Shown in pieces: positions 27,009 to 35,713 of a stretch of DNA of 64,000 bases. Below the pieces are notes generated by a model that was given only the letters and a program-made list of their open reading frames with translations, was not told where the DNA came from and ran no database searches. The stretch spans positions 1-64,000 of the forward strand of contig NZ_AQFT02000001.1 in NCBI RefSeq assembly GCF_000364225.2, in the 5' to 3' direction. Both the position numbers and the translations under genes were made by a program. Origin of the DNA: Eubacterium plexicaudatum ASF492 (GTDB lineage Bacteria; Bacillota; Clostridia; Lachnospirales; Lachnospiraceae). Positions within the stretch are counted from its first letter, which is position 1. Every line of letters begins with the position of its first letter.

Positions 27009-27483
27009 AGTAATTGTCAATTCAACACCTCTGATTGTTCTTTGCGGGATCGGTAAATTAAATATTCTGAAAGAGATGTATGAGAAAATTATAATTACGT
27101 CAGCAGTATTTAGAGAGGTGACTGCGAAGGATGATTCTGCCTGTGTTCAAATTAAATCAGCAGGAGCGTGGGTTCATGTAGAACAAATTAAGGATCATGG
27201 TGAAAAGAAAATGTATAAAGCGAAACTCCATGATGGAGAAGTAGAAGTAATGATTCTTGCCCAGGAACGGAGTGCGGACTTGGTGATTTTGGATGACAAT
27301 GCTGCAAAGAAGACTGCTAAATATTTGGGTCTTACTGTTACAGGGACGCTGGGTGTTTTGGTAAAGGCAAAACGCCAGGGAATCATAGAAGAAGTTCGTC
27401 CGCTTTTGTCTGAGATGAGACAGAATGGTTTTTATGTTAGTAAAACAGTTGAGAGTATGGTTTTAGAACAAGCAGGCGAATAA
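27001..27483 (+). CDS. DUF3368 PIN-like nuclease, probable toxin
   Basis: 160 residues. The N-terminal VIVNSTPLIVLCGIGKL carries the Asn/Ser-Thr-Pro-Leu start typical of DUF3368 (PIN-related) proteins. LHDGEVEVMILAQE and LVILDDNAAKKTAKYLGL provide acidic residues expected to bind metal. PIN toxins cleave RNA. The overlapped UPF0175 gene ahead completes a type II toxin-antitoxin module. The pair sits just right of the ISAs1 target duplication, so it belonged to this accessory stretch before the insertion. Confidence 0.82.
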   Translation: MRKVIVNSTPLIVLCGIGKLNILKEMYEKIIITSAVFREVTAKDDSACVQIKSAGAWVHVEQIKDHGEKKMYKAKLHDGEVEVMILAQERSADLVILDDNAAKKTAKYLGLTVTGTLGVLVKAKRQGIIEEVRPLLSEMRQNGFYVSKTVESMVLEQAGE

Positions 27484-27577
27484 GAAATACAATTAAGTCC
27501 CACACTTGAGTAATCAAGATAATTATGTGGATATCCTATTGTTTCCATGCTATACTAAAGAAAAAGAGGTGATCCGT

Positions 27578-27850
27578 ATGACAGTAAAATACTCAAATTG
27601 GGAAACTGAATTTGTAGACGCTAAATTTGTCGATCAGCGTTTGAAAACGCGTTTTTTCAAAATTATGGATGCATTTGCTGCTGCACCGGATAAATCCACC
27701 TGGGCGGCAGCCGGATCCGGAAGTTCTGCAAAGGCAGCGTACCGCTTCTTTCGTAATACGGATGTATCCAAGGATGAATTGCTCGATAGTGTATCCGGAG
27801 CAACGGTAGAAAAAATGAAGTATGCGGATGCAGAGTGGATGTTATTATAA
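27578..27850 (+). pseudogene. IS4-family transposase, N-terminal fragment
   Basis: ATG at 27578 after AAAGAGGTG starts a 90-residue fragment. NWETEFVDAKFVDQRLKTRF and SAKAAYRFFRN are the Tn5/IS4-type transposase DNA-binding domain, with the AKAAYRFF motif. The frame then ends at 27850 where a different element begins, so the catalytic part is lost. It abuts the TnpB remnant directly, marking an old insertion or deletion joint. Confidence 0.8.
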
Positions 27851-28300
27851 ACAGAAAAAGAAAATAGCCATTTGCCATGAGAAGATAAGAAATACCGGAA
27901 AAGATTATCTGCATAAGGTTTCCCATACGATTATCAGCGAAAACCAAGTGATAGTTTCAGAGGATTTACAGATAAAAATATGGTAAAAAACCATCAACCG
28001 GCAAAATCAATATCAGATGTGTCGTGGTACGAATGAACAAGACAGTTAGGGTATAAGGCAGAATGGAATGGGAGGCAGTACATAAAAATAGATGCATTCT
28101 ATGCAAGCAGCCAGATATGCTCAACCTGTGGGTATCAGAATACAGACATAAAAGATTTGTCCGTAAGGGAATGGATATGCCCAAAGTGCAGAGCGAAACA
28201 TGATAGAGACATCAATGCTGCAAAGAATATATTGGCGGAAGGTCAGAGACAAATAGCATAAAAGAAGAAATCCATTGGCTTTAGACAATGGGTAGTTCAC
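27851..28300 (+). pseudogene. IS605-type TnpB C-terminal remnant with right end
   Basis: The frame reads the last third of a TnpB: HTIISENQVIVSEDLQIKN (with the RuvC-II Glu), [20 protein letters not shown] and [20 protein letters not shown] (zinc ribbon and final RuvC Asp), stopping at 28259-28261. A shift near 27980 and a TGA in the middle inactivate it, and the N-terminal two thirds are missing. After the stop, CCATTGGCTTTAGACAATGG forms the small hairpin typical of IS200/IS605 right ends and of the guide-RNA 3' region. TnpB is the RNA-guided ancestor of Cas12; this copy cannot be functional. Confidence 0.82.
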
Positions 28301-28411
28301 AAGTATAGTTCGTGGACAAATCGATTGTATTTAAAGGTGTGATAGTCCTTAATCTTGCAATCAGAGATAATGATCCTTCAAAAGTGGAACGGACAGGAAA
28401 GGGTGACACAT

Positions 28412-29017
28412 ATGCAGGTTGATTCATTTCAAACTTCATCACGACAAAGGGGTTTATCGGCAACGGGAAGTATCGGCGGGATTCCCTTGCCTGATTTTAA
28501 TGACAAGTATGTTTTTTCAAAAAAGAAAAGCGGTATCAGTCAGGCGGAGTATCGGCAGTATATTCGGGAACAGGCTTATAAGGACTTTGCAAAAGGGCAG
28601 TTTCAAAATAAATCCGAGGAGTTTAACAGGCTGATGAAACAATATACATCGGAAGTATCTCCGGACAGACAGGGGATTATTGTTTCCGGTTTGAAGGCTG
28701 TTTCCGGAAACAGGCAGAATGTGTTAAAGCCGATTGATATTTTAGCGACGTTGCTGGAAGGGGAAGTAAGATACCAAAAGCTGCCGTCAGGCAGCAGTGA
28801 ATACATAGAGTTTTATGATAAGAATGGAGAGATGGTAGCGACTTATTCGAATCAGGGGTGGACGATGTATACAACGAATGCGGAAGCTGCAAGACAGACG
28901 CAAATGTGTCTGATCTATAATGAAGCGTGGGGAAACGCAAAAAGGGGAATTCCACTGGCAGCCGGAGAAACGGCGCATGTAGAAAATCAGTACCATGGTT
29001 TTGATGCAAAAGCATGA
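28412..29017 (+). CDS. Hypothetical protein
   Basis: I chose ATG at 28412 after GGAAAGGG; the frame is open upstream. About 201 residues with no signal peptide or membrane segment. GIPLPDFNDKYVF, SGISQAEYRQYIREQAYKDF, YIEFYDKNGEMVATYSNQGW and TNAEAARQTQMCLIYNEAW are visible. The middle resembles a helical segment followed by a small beta sheet. I do not recognise the family. The 100 bases ahead carry a protein-like frame (KGVIVLNLAIRDNDPSKVE) ending at 28425, a likely remnant. Bases 28301-28411 hold nothing else. Confidence 0.6.
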   Translation: MQVDSFQTSSRQRGLSATGSIGGIPLPDFNDKYVFSKKKSGISQAEYRQYIREQAYKDFAKGQFQNKSEEFNRLMKQYTSEVSPDRQGIIVSGLKAVSGNRQNVLKPIDILATLLEGEVRYQKLPSGSSEYIEFYDKNGEMVATYSNQGWTMYTTNAEAARQTQMCLIYNEAWGNAKRGIPLAAGETAHVENQYHGFDAKA

Positions 29018-29049
29018 CAGGGACAATTGAACTTTTAATGACGCAATAA

Positions 29050-29409
29050 TGCGAACAGCGTAGAAAAAAGATCTGTCAGCGTTACTTACAGGAAATATCG
29101 AACGGGCAGGTTATACTTCCGGCAGTTCGAGAAGGAGCGGAACGTGTCTGGAATCAGTTTGTCATTCGTACGGGACATCGTGGGCAGCTGATGGAATATT
29201 TGCGTATGCATGGGATAGGTACGCTGATTCATTATCCGGTGCCGCCGCATTTATCGCAGGCTTATGAATATTTGGGATTGAGGGAAGGAAGTCTGACCAT
29301 TACGGAACGATATGCGCGGGAAGTATTGTCGCTGCCGCTGTATGATGGGATGATACCGGACGAAGTATCCTATGTCATAGAGATGGTGAATCGGTTTTCA
29401 GTAAAATAA
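29050..29409 (+). pseudogene. DegT/DnrJ/EryC1/StrS aminotransferase, C-terminal fragment
   Basis: A frame open from 29050 to 29409 without its own start encodes the last 119 residues of a sugar aminotransferase: KICQRYLQEISN, VWNQFVIRTGHRGQLMEYL, GIGTLIHYPVPPHLSQAY, ITERYAREVLSLPLYDGM. Such pyridoxal-phosphate enzymes make amino sugars for cell-surface glycans. The lysine-bearing N-terminal two thirds are absent, so it is dead. The ATG at 29191 is internal. Confidence 0.85.
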
Positions 29410-29481
29410 AGGATAAGGGACGAGTTGATAAGGCTGGTCTTTTTTCTTAACTAACAAAGGCACATTGGCAGCCGAATTGGC

Positions 29482-29510
29482 TTTACACTCTCAAATACAT
29501 ACGCTATAAT
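29482..29510 (+). promoter_or_regulatory. Sigma-A type promoter
   Basis: TTTACA (29482-29487), a 17-base spacer and TATAAT (29505-29510), about 47 bases ahead of the small gene at 29557. Confidence 0.7.
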
Positions 29511-29556
29511 GATTGTAGCAAATAACAACGGCATCAATCATAAAGGCGGTGAAAAT

Positions 29557-29760
29557 ATGGAGGTAATGGAAATGTCAAAAGAAGAAATTATGAAAAATGC
29601 CATGGATGATTTTGGTGAAATACAGGAGTACATGACATCGGCACATAAAGAAAACGCAACCGAAACATATGCTAAACTGAAAAAGAAATATCTCAGATTA
29701 AAAGCATTGCTTAACAACTTAGGTGTAAATCTTACAGATATTGATGAAATCAAAGAGTAA
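29557..29760 (+). CDS. Small acidic helical protein of unknown function
   Basis: ATG at 29557 follows AAGGCGGTG. It encodes 67 residues: MEVMEMSKEEIMKNAMDDF, then a predicted helical hairpin with AKLKKKYLRLKALLNNLG and a final DIDEIKE. It has its own consensus promoter and a strong terminator, so it is a free-standing transcription unit. I do not recognise it; size and charge would fit a small regulator or an antitoxin-like protein. Confidence 0.6.
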   Translation: MEVMEMSKEEIMKNAMDDFGEIQEYMTSAHKENATETYAKLKKKYLRLKALLNNLGVNLTDIDEIKE

Positions 29761-29807
29761 GGATAGGATAAATGAATAACAGCCACATAAAGTAACCACT
29801 AAACCAG

Positions 29808-29851
29808 AGTGTAAAGCCTATTGAATTGCCAATATGCTTTACACTTTTTTC
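29808..29851 (+). terminator. Rho-independent terminator
   Basis: AGTGTAAAGC (29808-29817) pairs with GCTTTACACT (29836-29845), followed by TTTTTC. The left stem is also partly complementary to the promoter at 29480-29490 (CTTTACACTC). Confidence 0.85.
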
Positions 29852-29869
29852 TTTAGGGAGGTTATTACT

Positions 29870-29959
29870 ATGAGTCCATATCTGTTCTTTATTTTATTGT
29901 TCACATTATTTTTGTTTGTATACATAGCATATTATCTCCTTTTTCTTATAAAAATTTGA
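29870..29959 (+). CDS. 29-residue hydrophobic peptide
   Basis: AGGGAGG at 29856 precedes ATG at 29870. The frame encodes MSPYLFFILLFTLFLFVYI and about ten more residues, ending LLFLIKI. It is a single membrane-spanning peptide with almost no charge except the final Lys. Good ribosome site and spacing support translation. It could be a type I toxin-like peptide or a small membrane regulator. It lies between the terminator and the feo promoter. Confidence 0.45.
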   Translation: MSPYLFFILLFTLFLFVYIAYYLLFLIKI

Positions 29960-29979
29960 CGCAAAAAATAAAAAGGTAC

Positions 29980-30010
29980 TTGACAGCTATCGTTAGTTAG
30001 TATATACTAA
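29980..30010 (+). promoter_or_regulatory. feo promoter with palindromic operator
   Basis: TTGACA (29980-29985), a 17-base spacer and TATACT (30003-30008). A perfect 14-bp palindrome, TTAGTATATACTAA (29997-30010), covers the -10. This resembles DtxR/IdeR-type iron boxes in position and symmetry. A similar sequence lies ahead of feoB at 30552. Iron-responsive repression is likely. Confidence 0.7.
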
Positions 30011-30052
30011 TAAAAGTAAGAAATAAAATATTTTATGGAAAGAGGGAGTCAT

Positions 30053-30262
30053 ATGCCATTAGCGATGATGAAAACCGGAGAACCCGGAACGATTAAAAAA
30101 GTAGGCGGCAGAGAAGATACGCGCAGATTTTTGGAAAGTCTTGGTTTTGTGACCGGCGCAATTGTAACAGTTGTTTCTCATACCGGCGGTAATATGATTG
30201 TTAATATTAAAAATTCAAGAGTGGCGATCGGAAAAGAAATGGCCGGAAAGATATTAATCTGA
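30053..30262 (+). CDS. feoA: FeoA domain protein
   Basis: FeoA is a small SH3-like cytosolic partner of the ferrous iron transporter FeoB. ATG at 30053 follows GAGGGAG. About 69 residues: MPLAMMKTGEPGTIKKVGG, then RRFLESLGFVTGAIVTVVS and NIKNSRVAIGKEMAGKI, the usual FeoA pattern. It is the first gene of the feo operon. A second FeoA follows 47 bases on, an arrangement common in Clostridia. Confidence 0.93.
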   Translation: MPLAMMKTGEPGTIKKVGGREDTRRFLESLGFVTGAIVTVVSHTGGNMIVNIKNSRVAIGKEMAGKILI

Positions 30263-30309
30263 TTGTTTGATCATTTGTATACAAAGAAAGAAATAGAAAG
30301 GGATAGCGT

Positions 30310-30531
30310 ATGAAGACATTAAAAGAAGTAAAAACAGGGCAGACCGCAACGGTTCGGAAACTTACGGGTACAGGGCCGGTAAAAAGGCGGATTATGGATA
30401 TGGGAATTACGAAAGGGGTGTCTGTTTATGTGAGAAAAGTAGCGCCGTTTGGCGATCCGGTTGAAATTACCGTTCGGGGATATGAGTTGTCGCTCAGAAA
30501 AGCAGATGCGGAAATGATCGAAGTAGTCTGA
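30310..30531 (+). CDS. feoA: FeoA domain protein, second copy
   Basis: 73 residues starting at 30310 after GAAAGGG. KTGQTATVRKLTGTGPVKRR, MDMGITKGVSVYVRKVAPFG and PVEITVRGYELSLRKADAE are classic FeoA. It is more typical than the first copy, with the conserved GDP-VEI-RGY-LSLRK tail. It probably binds FeoB and tunes its GTPase. Confidence 0.95.
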   Translation: MKTLKEVKTGQTATVRKLTGTGPVKRRIMDMGITKGVSVYVRKVAPFGDPVEITVRGYELSLRKADAEMIEVV

Positions 30532-30551
30532 ATTATTTTTTTACCCAGTGG

Positions 30552-30565
30552 TTAGTTATATCTAA
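30552..30565 (+). promoter_or_regulatory. Second, imperfect feo palindrome
   Basis: TTAGTTATATCTAA matches the palindrome at 29997 in 12 of 14 positions and keeps the TTAG...CTAA ends. It lies 77 bases ahead of feoB, suggesting a second, co-regulated promoter. Confidence 0.45.
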
Positions 30566-30641
30566 TAACATGTAGATAAATAAAATAAATGATAGAGGAA
30601 GACAACTGGTAAAATCTAAAAGAGAGAAAGGGAGGATTGAC

Positions 30642-32801
30642 ATGGCGCTAAAAATTGCACTGGCAGGGAACCCAAACTGCGGAAAAACCACACTGTTCAA
30701 TATGCTGACCGGTTCGAATCAGTTTGTTGGCAACTGGCCGGGAGTAACGGTCGAAAAGAAAGAAGGAAAATTAAAAGGGTATCAGGATGTTATTATCGTA
30801 GATTTACCGGGAATTTATTCGTTGTCGCCGTATACGATGGAAGAGGTCGTGGCAAGAAATTATCTGATTCAGGAACGGCCGGATGTGATTTTAAATATTG
30901 TAGACGGAACAAATCCGGAGCGGAATCTGTATCTGACGACGCAGCTGGCGGAACTGGGCATTCCCATGCTGATAGCGGTTAACATGATAGATGTCGTCGA
31001 AAAGGCCGGAGACCGAATTCTGACGGAGCAATTAGGAGGTATGATAGGCTGTGAAGCAGTGGAAATCTCAGCGCTGAAAGGAACCGGTATCTCGGAGGCG
31101 GCACAAAGGGCGGTATCTCTGGCACGGAATAAAGACAGGATGGTATGCATGCATAAATTTTCTGCGCACACGGAACGAGCCGTACAGGAAATCGTTCATT
31201 TGCTGGGTAATGAAGTGCGTGAAGAGCAAAAGCGTTTTTTTGCGCTGAAATTATTGGAACAGGACGGCGAAATAAGTACCAGGTTAACGAAAGTTCCGGA
31301 TGTGTCGGCACAGATAAAATTGCTGGAAGATACGTTTGACGATGATGCGGAAAGCATTATCATCAATGAACGGTATACTTTTATTTCTTCTATTGTAAAT
31401 GAATGCTGTATAAAAAAAGAAGGGAAACAAAAGCTGACGGTTTCAGATAAAATCGATCGGGTTGTTACAAATCGGTGGCTGGCTCTGCCTGTTTTTGCTG
31501 CTGTGATGTTTCTCGTGTATTACGTGTCCGTTTCGACAATAGGAGATATGCTGACCGGGTGGACAAATGATACGTTGTTTGGGGAATGGCTGATACCGGG
31601 TGTGACAGGAGCTTTGGAAGCGATAGGTTGTGCGGGCTGGCTGACGAGTCTGATCGCGGATGGAATTGTAGGCGGTGTGGGAGCGGTGCTTGGCTTTGTG
31701 CCGCAGATGCTTGTTCTGTTTTTGTTTCTTGCTTTTCTGGAAGCATGTGGGTACATGGCACGTGTTGCATTTATTATGGACCGTATTTTCCGCAGGTTCG
31801 GACTGTCCGGTAAATCGTTTATCCCAATGCTGATTGGCAGCGGTTGCGGTGTGCCTGGCATTATGGCGTCTCGAACGATAGAAAATGAAAGAGACAGAAG
31901 GATGACGGTTATGACGACGACATTTATACCGTGCGGAGCAAAACTGCCAATCATCGGTCTCATAGCAGGTGCGTTTTTTCAAAACGCAGGATGGGTATCC
32001 TGGAGCGCGTATTTTGTTGGAATTACGGCCGTGATCTGTTCCGGACTGATTTTGAAAAAGACCGGAATGTTTGCAGGAGAACCGGCGCCGTTTGTAATGG
32101 AACTGCCGGCTTATCATATGCCAACTGCCGGCAATGTATTAAGGAGCATGTGGGAACGGGGCTGGTCATTTGTAAAAAAAGCTGGTACAATTATTTTATT
32201 ATCCACAATCGTGCTCTGGTTTTTACAGGGCTTTGGCTGGGTGAATGGCCGAATGATAATGCTGGAACCGCAGCATACGGAGCACAGTGTATTAGCGGCT
32301 GTCGGAAGAGTGGCTGCGCCGATTTTTGCACCGCTTGGCTGGGGAGACTGGCAAATGGCTGTTGCGGCGGTAACCGGACTGATTGCAAAAGAAAATGTAG
32401 TTGCAACGTTTGGCGTACTGTTTGGTTTTGCGGAAGTGGCAGATTACGGAGAAGAGATCTGGAGTGCGCTTGCGGCATCAATGACCGGAGCGGCAGCGTA
32501 TTCGTTTCTTGTATTTAATTTATTGTGCGCGCCTTGTTTTGCGGCAATGGGAGCAATTAAAAGAGAGATGAACAGTCGGAAATGGTTCTGGACTGCGATT
32601 GGATATCAGTGTGGTGTTGCATATGCCGTGTCTTTGTGCATTTATCAGTTCGGTACATTTTTTACAACGGGCCGGTTTGGCATAGGGACGATTGTTTCGG
32701 TAATTGTTGTGGCGGCATTTTTATATTTGCTGTTGCGGCCGGATACGCAAAACCGCTTACGCAGCGCCGAAAGAAATAAAATGGCAGGCGCAGGGCTGTA
32801 A
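30642..32801 (+). CDS. feoB: Ferrous iron transport protein B
   Basis: FeoB is the inner-membrane Fe(II) importer with a fused G-protein domain. 719 residues, start after GGGAGG. The GTPase part shows GNPNCGKTTLFN (G1), VTVEKKEGK (G2), VDLPGIYSLSPYT (G3) and AVNMIDV (G4, NxxD). Helices linked to GTPase control follow. The membrane part starts near residue 285 and contains the Gate motifs GSGCGVPGIMASRTI and FIPCGAKLPI with the Cys residues thought to line the path. The C-terminus has CAPCFAAMGAIKRE. It follows two feoA genes and precedes a Cys-rich partner. Confidence 0.97.
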   Translation: MALKIALAGNPNCGKTTLFNMLTGSNQFVGNWPGVTVEKKEGKLKGYQDVIIVDLPGIYSLSPYTMEEVVARNYLIQERPDVILNIVDGTNPERNLYLTTQLAELGIPMLIAVNMIDVVEKAGDRILTEQLGGMIGCEAVEISALKGTGISEAAQRAVSLARNKDRMVCMHKFSAHTERAVQEIVHLLGNEVREEQKRFFALKLLEQDGEISTRLTKVPDVSAQIKLLEDTFDDDAESIIINERYTFISSIVNECCIKKEGKQKLTVSDKIDRVVTNRWLALPVFAAVMFLVYYVSVSTIGDMLTGWTNDTLFGEWLIPGVTGALEAIGCAGWLTSLIADGIVGGVGAVLGFVPQMLVLFLFLAFLEACGYMARVAFIMDRIFRRFGLSGKSFIPMLIGSGCGVPGIMASRTIENERDRRMTVMTTTFIPCGAKLPIIGLIAGAFFQNAGWVSWSAYFVGITAVICSGLILKKTGMFAGEPAPFVMELPAYHMPTAGNVLRSMWERGWSFVKKAGTIILLSTIVLWFLQGFGWVNGRMIMLEPQHTEHSVLAAVGRVAAPIFAPLGWGDWQMAVAAVTGLIAKENVVATFGVLFGFAEVADYGEEIWSALAASMTGAAAYSFLVFNLLCAPCFAAMGAIKREMNSRKWFWTAIGYQCGVAYAVSLCIYQFGTFFTTGRFGIGTIVSVIVVAAFLYLLLRPDTQNRLRSAERNKMAGAGL

Positions 32802-32825
32802 AAGGTATGACGAGGAGGATGTGAA

Positions 32826-32957
32826 ATGGGTACGATTATCGTTTTGACAGTGCTGACAGGAGTGGTCTTTTTCATTGTCCGCGGTATGGTCAGAGACAAA
32901 AAACAGGGAAAATCCGGCTGTGGGGGAGACTGTGGCAGATGCGGCGGGTGCCATTAG
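32826..32957 (+). CDS. FeoB-associated Cys-rich membrane protein
   Basis: 43 residues beginning ATG at 32826 after GAGGATG. One membrane segment (TIIVLTVLTGVVFFIVRG) is followed by a short cytosolic tail CGGDCGRCGGCH with four Cys and a final His. This is the FeoB-associated Cys-rich protein family, thought to help iron delivery or redox handling at FeoB. It is 24 bases downstream of feoB and ends the operon. Confidence 0.9.
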   Translation: MGTIIVLTVLTGVVFFIVRGMVRDKKQGKSGCGGDCGRCGGCH

Positions 32958-33148
32958 AATGCAATTTGTGGTGAAAACAGCGACTGGATAACGTTCATGA
33001 AAAATAAAAACCGCAGTAAAAAAGTATTTTCTTTTGCAAAAATATCTGATAAAATAAAAAGGGAGATATGATTAGGAACAGATGGAATAACAGGTATGTT
33101 GCAGTCTGCATCAGACATGCAACGATTGCAAAAGGAGAAAGTTGAGAA

Positions 33149-35097
33149 ATGAAGGTTATGAATGAATTGCTCAATACTGCGGATAAGCTCATTTATACGA
33201 ATGATAAATGCACGGGATGTAATAAGTGTGTGAGAGTTTGTCCGACGCTTGTTTCCAATATTGCACAGGAAGGTAAGATATGGGTCAATCGTGACAGCTG
33301 CATAGCATGTGGAGCATGTCTGGATGCATGCGGGCACGATGCCAGATCTTATCACGATGATACACAGCAGTTTTTCTCCGATCTAAAAAGTGGAAGGAAA
33401 ATATCGGTGATTATTGCACCTGCTTTTCTGGCAAACTACCCAAAGGAATATAAACGGGTACTTGGCTATCTGAAATCTTTAGGCGTTAATCATATTTATA
33501 GTGTTTCTTTTGGCGCGGATATCACAACATGGGGTTATTTAAAATACATAACGGAAAACAATTTTAAGGGAGGCATCAGTCAGCCATGTCCGGCTGTGGT
33601 AGATTATGTGGAGAAGTATATACCGGAACTGCTTCCAAGGATGATGCCGGTACAAAGTCCGATGATGTGTATGGCAATTTATATTAAAAAGTATCTGAAA
33701 CTGACGGATGATCTTGCGTTTATCAGTCCATGCATTGCGAAAAGGTCGAGATTGAGGATAAAAATAATCATGGATATGTGAAGTACAATGTAACATTTCT
33801 GAAATTGATGCAGCATATTGGAAGAGATTATACCAAAAGTCCGGAATATACGGATGAGCTGGAGTATGGACTTGGATCTTTATATCCGATGCCGGGAGGA
33901 CTGCGTGAGAATGTGGAGCATTTTCTTGGAAAAGAGCAGGTTGTGCGGCAGGTGGAAGGAGAACGGGAAGCGTATCATTATCTGCAGGAATATCTGAAGC
34001 GGGTGAAAAGTAAAGCACAGCTGCCGCTGATGGTAGATATTTTAAACTGCAGCAAAGGCTGTATTTATGGTACGGCGACGGATCCTGCGAAAAACACCGA
34101 TGATGTGCTGCTTACGTTAAGTAAAATGCGTGCGATGGATAAACAGGAGATACATGGTAAAGGGCCGTTCCGTAAGACAAACAAGAGTCCATGGTCACAG
34201 CAGAGTACGCCGAAAGAACGAATGGCAAATCTGATGGAAGCCTTCCATGAACTGAATCTGACAGATTTTATTCGCAAGTACGATACGTCAAAACAGATTA
34301 AAGTGAATGAGCCGTCTGCAGGTGAACTGGACGAAATTTATCGGAGCATGCTGAAAGATACGCAGTTAAAGCAGGTGATCAACTGCGGTGCATGCGGCTA
34401 TGATTCCTGTAAGGACATGGCATATGCTATTTATAATAAGGTAAACGACAAAAAAAATTGTATTCATTATATTAAAGAACTGGCAGAAAATGAAAGCCTT
34501 GCACTGGAAAGGGCGAATGAACAGCAGCGGCAGGAACACGAACGCAGGATGAATATGATAGATGCCATTAAAGATCAATTTACGACACTTTCCAATGCGG
34601 TCTTTGAACTGAATGAAGCAAATGAGGCATCTGCAAATGAAGCGACCGATCTGGCAGGCAAACTGCACGGTATATCTGAGTTTTGCTATCAACTGGAAGA
34701 TTCACTGGCAAGTATTTTGAATTTTATTGATATTTATAAAAATACGAGCGAAAATATTGTGAACATTGCAAATAAGACAAATCTGCTTTCACTGAATGCT
34801 TCCATTGAGGCAGCGCGGGCAGGCGAGCAGGGACGCGGATTTGCGGTTGTAGCGGAAGAAATTCGCAAACTGTCAACCTCGATTAAGACGCTTATTGTAA
34901 AAGACAATCAGCAGGCGGAAGAAACGATTCCTATGGTTGATGAAAGTGTAAATTCGATTAAACAGCTGATAGAAAATATTAATCATATGAGTGACCGAAT
35001 CGCTACGATAGCGGCAAATTCGGAAGAGATTGCAGCACAGACTACGAGCGTGCAGGTAATGGCAGACGATCTGAAAGATGAAGTGCAGAAAATATAA
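33149..35097 (+). CDS. Hydrogenase-like iron-sulfur sensor fused to a chemoreceptor signalling domain (one frameshift)
   Basis: ATG at 33149 follows AAAGGAG. With one A added to the A4 run near 33741 the frame runs to 35097 (649 residues). Two 4Fe-4S motifs lead: [12 protein letters not shown] and [12 protein letters not shown]. The hydrogenase large-subunit-like domain follows, with degenerate H-cluster loops: QPCPAVVDY for TSCCPxW, SPCIAKKVE for MPCxxKxxE, and NCSKGCIYG for ExMxCxGGC. Residues about 410-460 hold a [13 protein letters not shown] iron-sulfur segment; the rest is a methyl-accepting signalling domain with [21 protein letters not shown]. No membrane segment. It fits HsfB-type cytosolic sensors, probably of redox state or H2 rather than an active hydrogenase. 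Confidence 0.85.
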
Positions 35098-35111
35098 TAC
35101 GTTTGATACAC

Positions 35112-35146
35112 AACAGGCAGGGACATATGTTTCTGCCTGTTTTTTA
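35112..35146 (+). terminator. Rho-independent terminator
   Basis: AACAGGCAG (35112-35120) pairs with CTGCCTGTT (35133-35141), followed by T residues. Confidence 0.85.
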
Positions 35147-35154
35147 TATTTTGC

Positions 35155-35210
35155 TTGACTTTTTTCATAACATCAGGTATTATGTTCATATGAACAAGTG
35201 ATCATATGAT
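35155..35210 (+). promoter_or_regulatory. Promoter and operator of the metal-efflux operon
   Basis: TTGACT (35155-35160), a 17-base spacer and TATTAT (35178-35183). Directly after lies the palindrome TGTTCATATGAACA (35183-35196) and a related half site GTGATCATATGA (35198-35209). Paired ATGAACA/TGATCAT half sites are typical of SmtB/ArsR/CadC operators. The regulator is the next gene. Confidence 0.7.
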
Positions 35211-35279
35211 AAAATATATGAAAGATTGTATGGGATTCGATCACAAAGTTTTACAAATAAGAGGAAGGAGTTTGATTGT

Positions 35280-35639
35280 TTGCAGGAGCGGGAAACGGAA
35301 TGTTGTGAAACGACGGAAATTCATATGGAATTACTGGAAATGGTAAGCAGGCAACTGCCACCGGAAGAGGAATTGTATGATCTGGCGGAGTTGTTTAAAG
35401 TATTTGGCGATTCCACCAGAATACGAATTCTTTTTGTACTGTTTGAGGCGGAAGTCTGTGTCTGTGATCTGGCAGAAGCGCTGCATATGACACAGTCTGC
35501 GATTTCGCATCAGCTGAAAATATTAAAAAATTCCAAGCTGGTAAAAAGCAGGCGGGAAGGAAAATCCGTATTTTATTCACTGGCAGATGGCCATGTTCGC
35601 ACCATTATTGATCAGGGACGGGAACATATCGAAGAATAA
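35280..35639 (+). CDS. ArsR/SmtB family metal-sensing repressor
   Basis: The best start is TTG at 35280, nine bases after GAGGAAGGAG; ATG at 35325 is the next option. About 119 residues. The winged helix reads LAELFKVFGDSTRIRILFVL, then EVCVCDLAEALHMTQSAISHQLKIL. The CVC pair in the recognition-helix region is the metal site seen in CadC/ArsR-type sensors, and a Cys pair near the N-terminus (ECCE) could complete a thiolate site. Metal binding would release the operator just upstream and induce the HMA protein and CadA ATPase. Confidence 0.9.
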   Translation: MQERETECCETTEIHMELLEMVSRQLPPEEELYDLAELFKVFGDSTRIRILFVLFEAEVCVCDLAEALHMTQSAISHQLKILKNSKLVKSRREGKSVFYSLADGHVRTIIDQGREHIEE

Positions 35640-35713
35640 ATTACGGCAATGAAACAAAGAAATAAACAGAGAAATTCGGAATTATAAAAAGGAAAAGAAA
35701 GGAAAATAGAACG

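Noticed and set aside
27851-28300. Active TnpB with guide RNA
   Set aside because: The N-terminal two thirds are missing and the frame has a shift and an internal stop.
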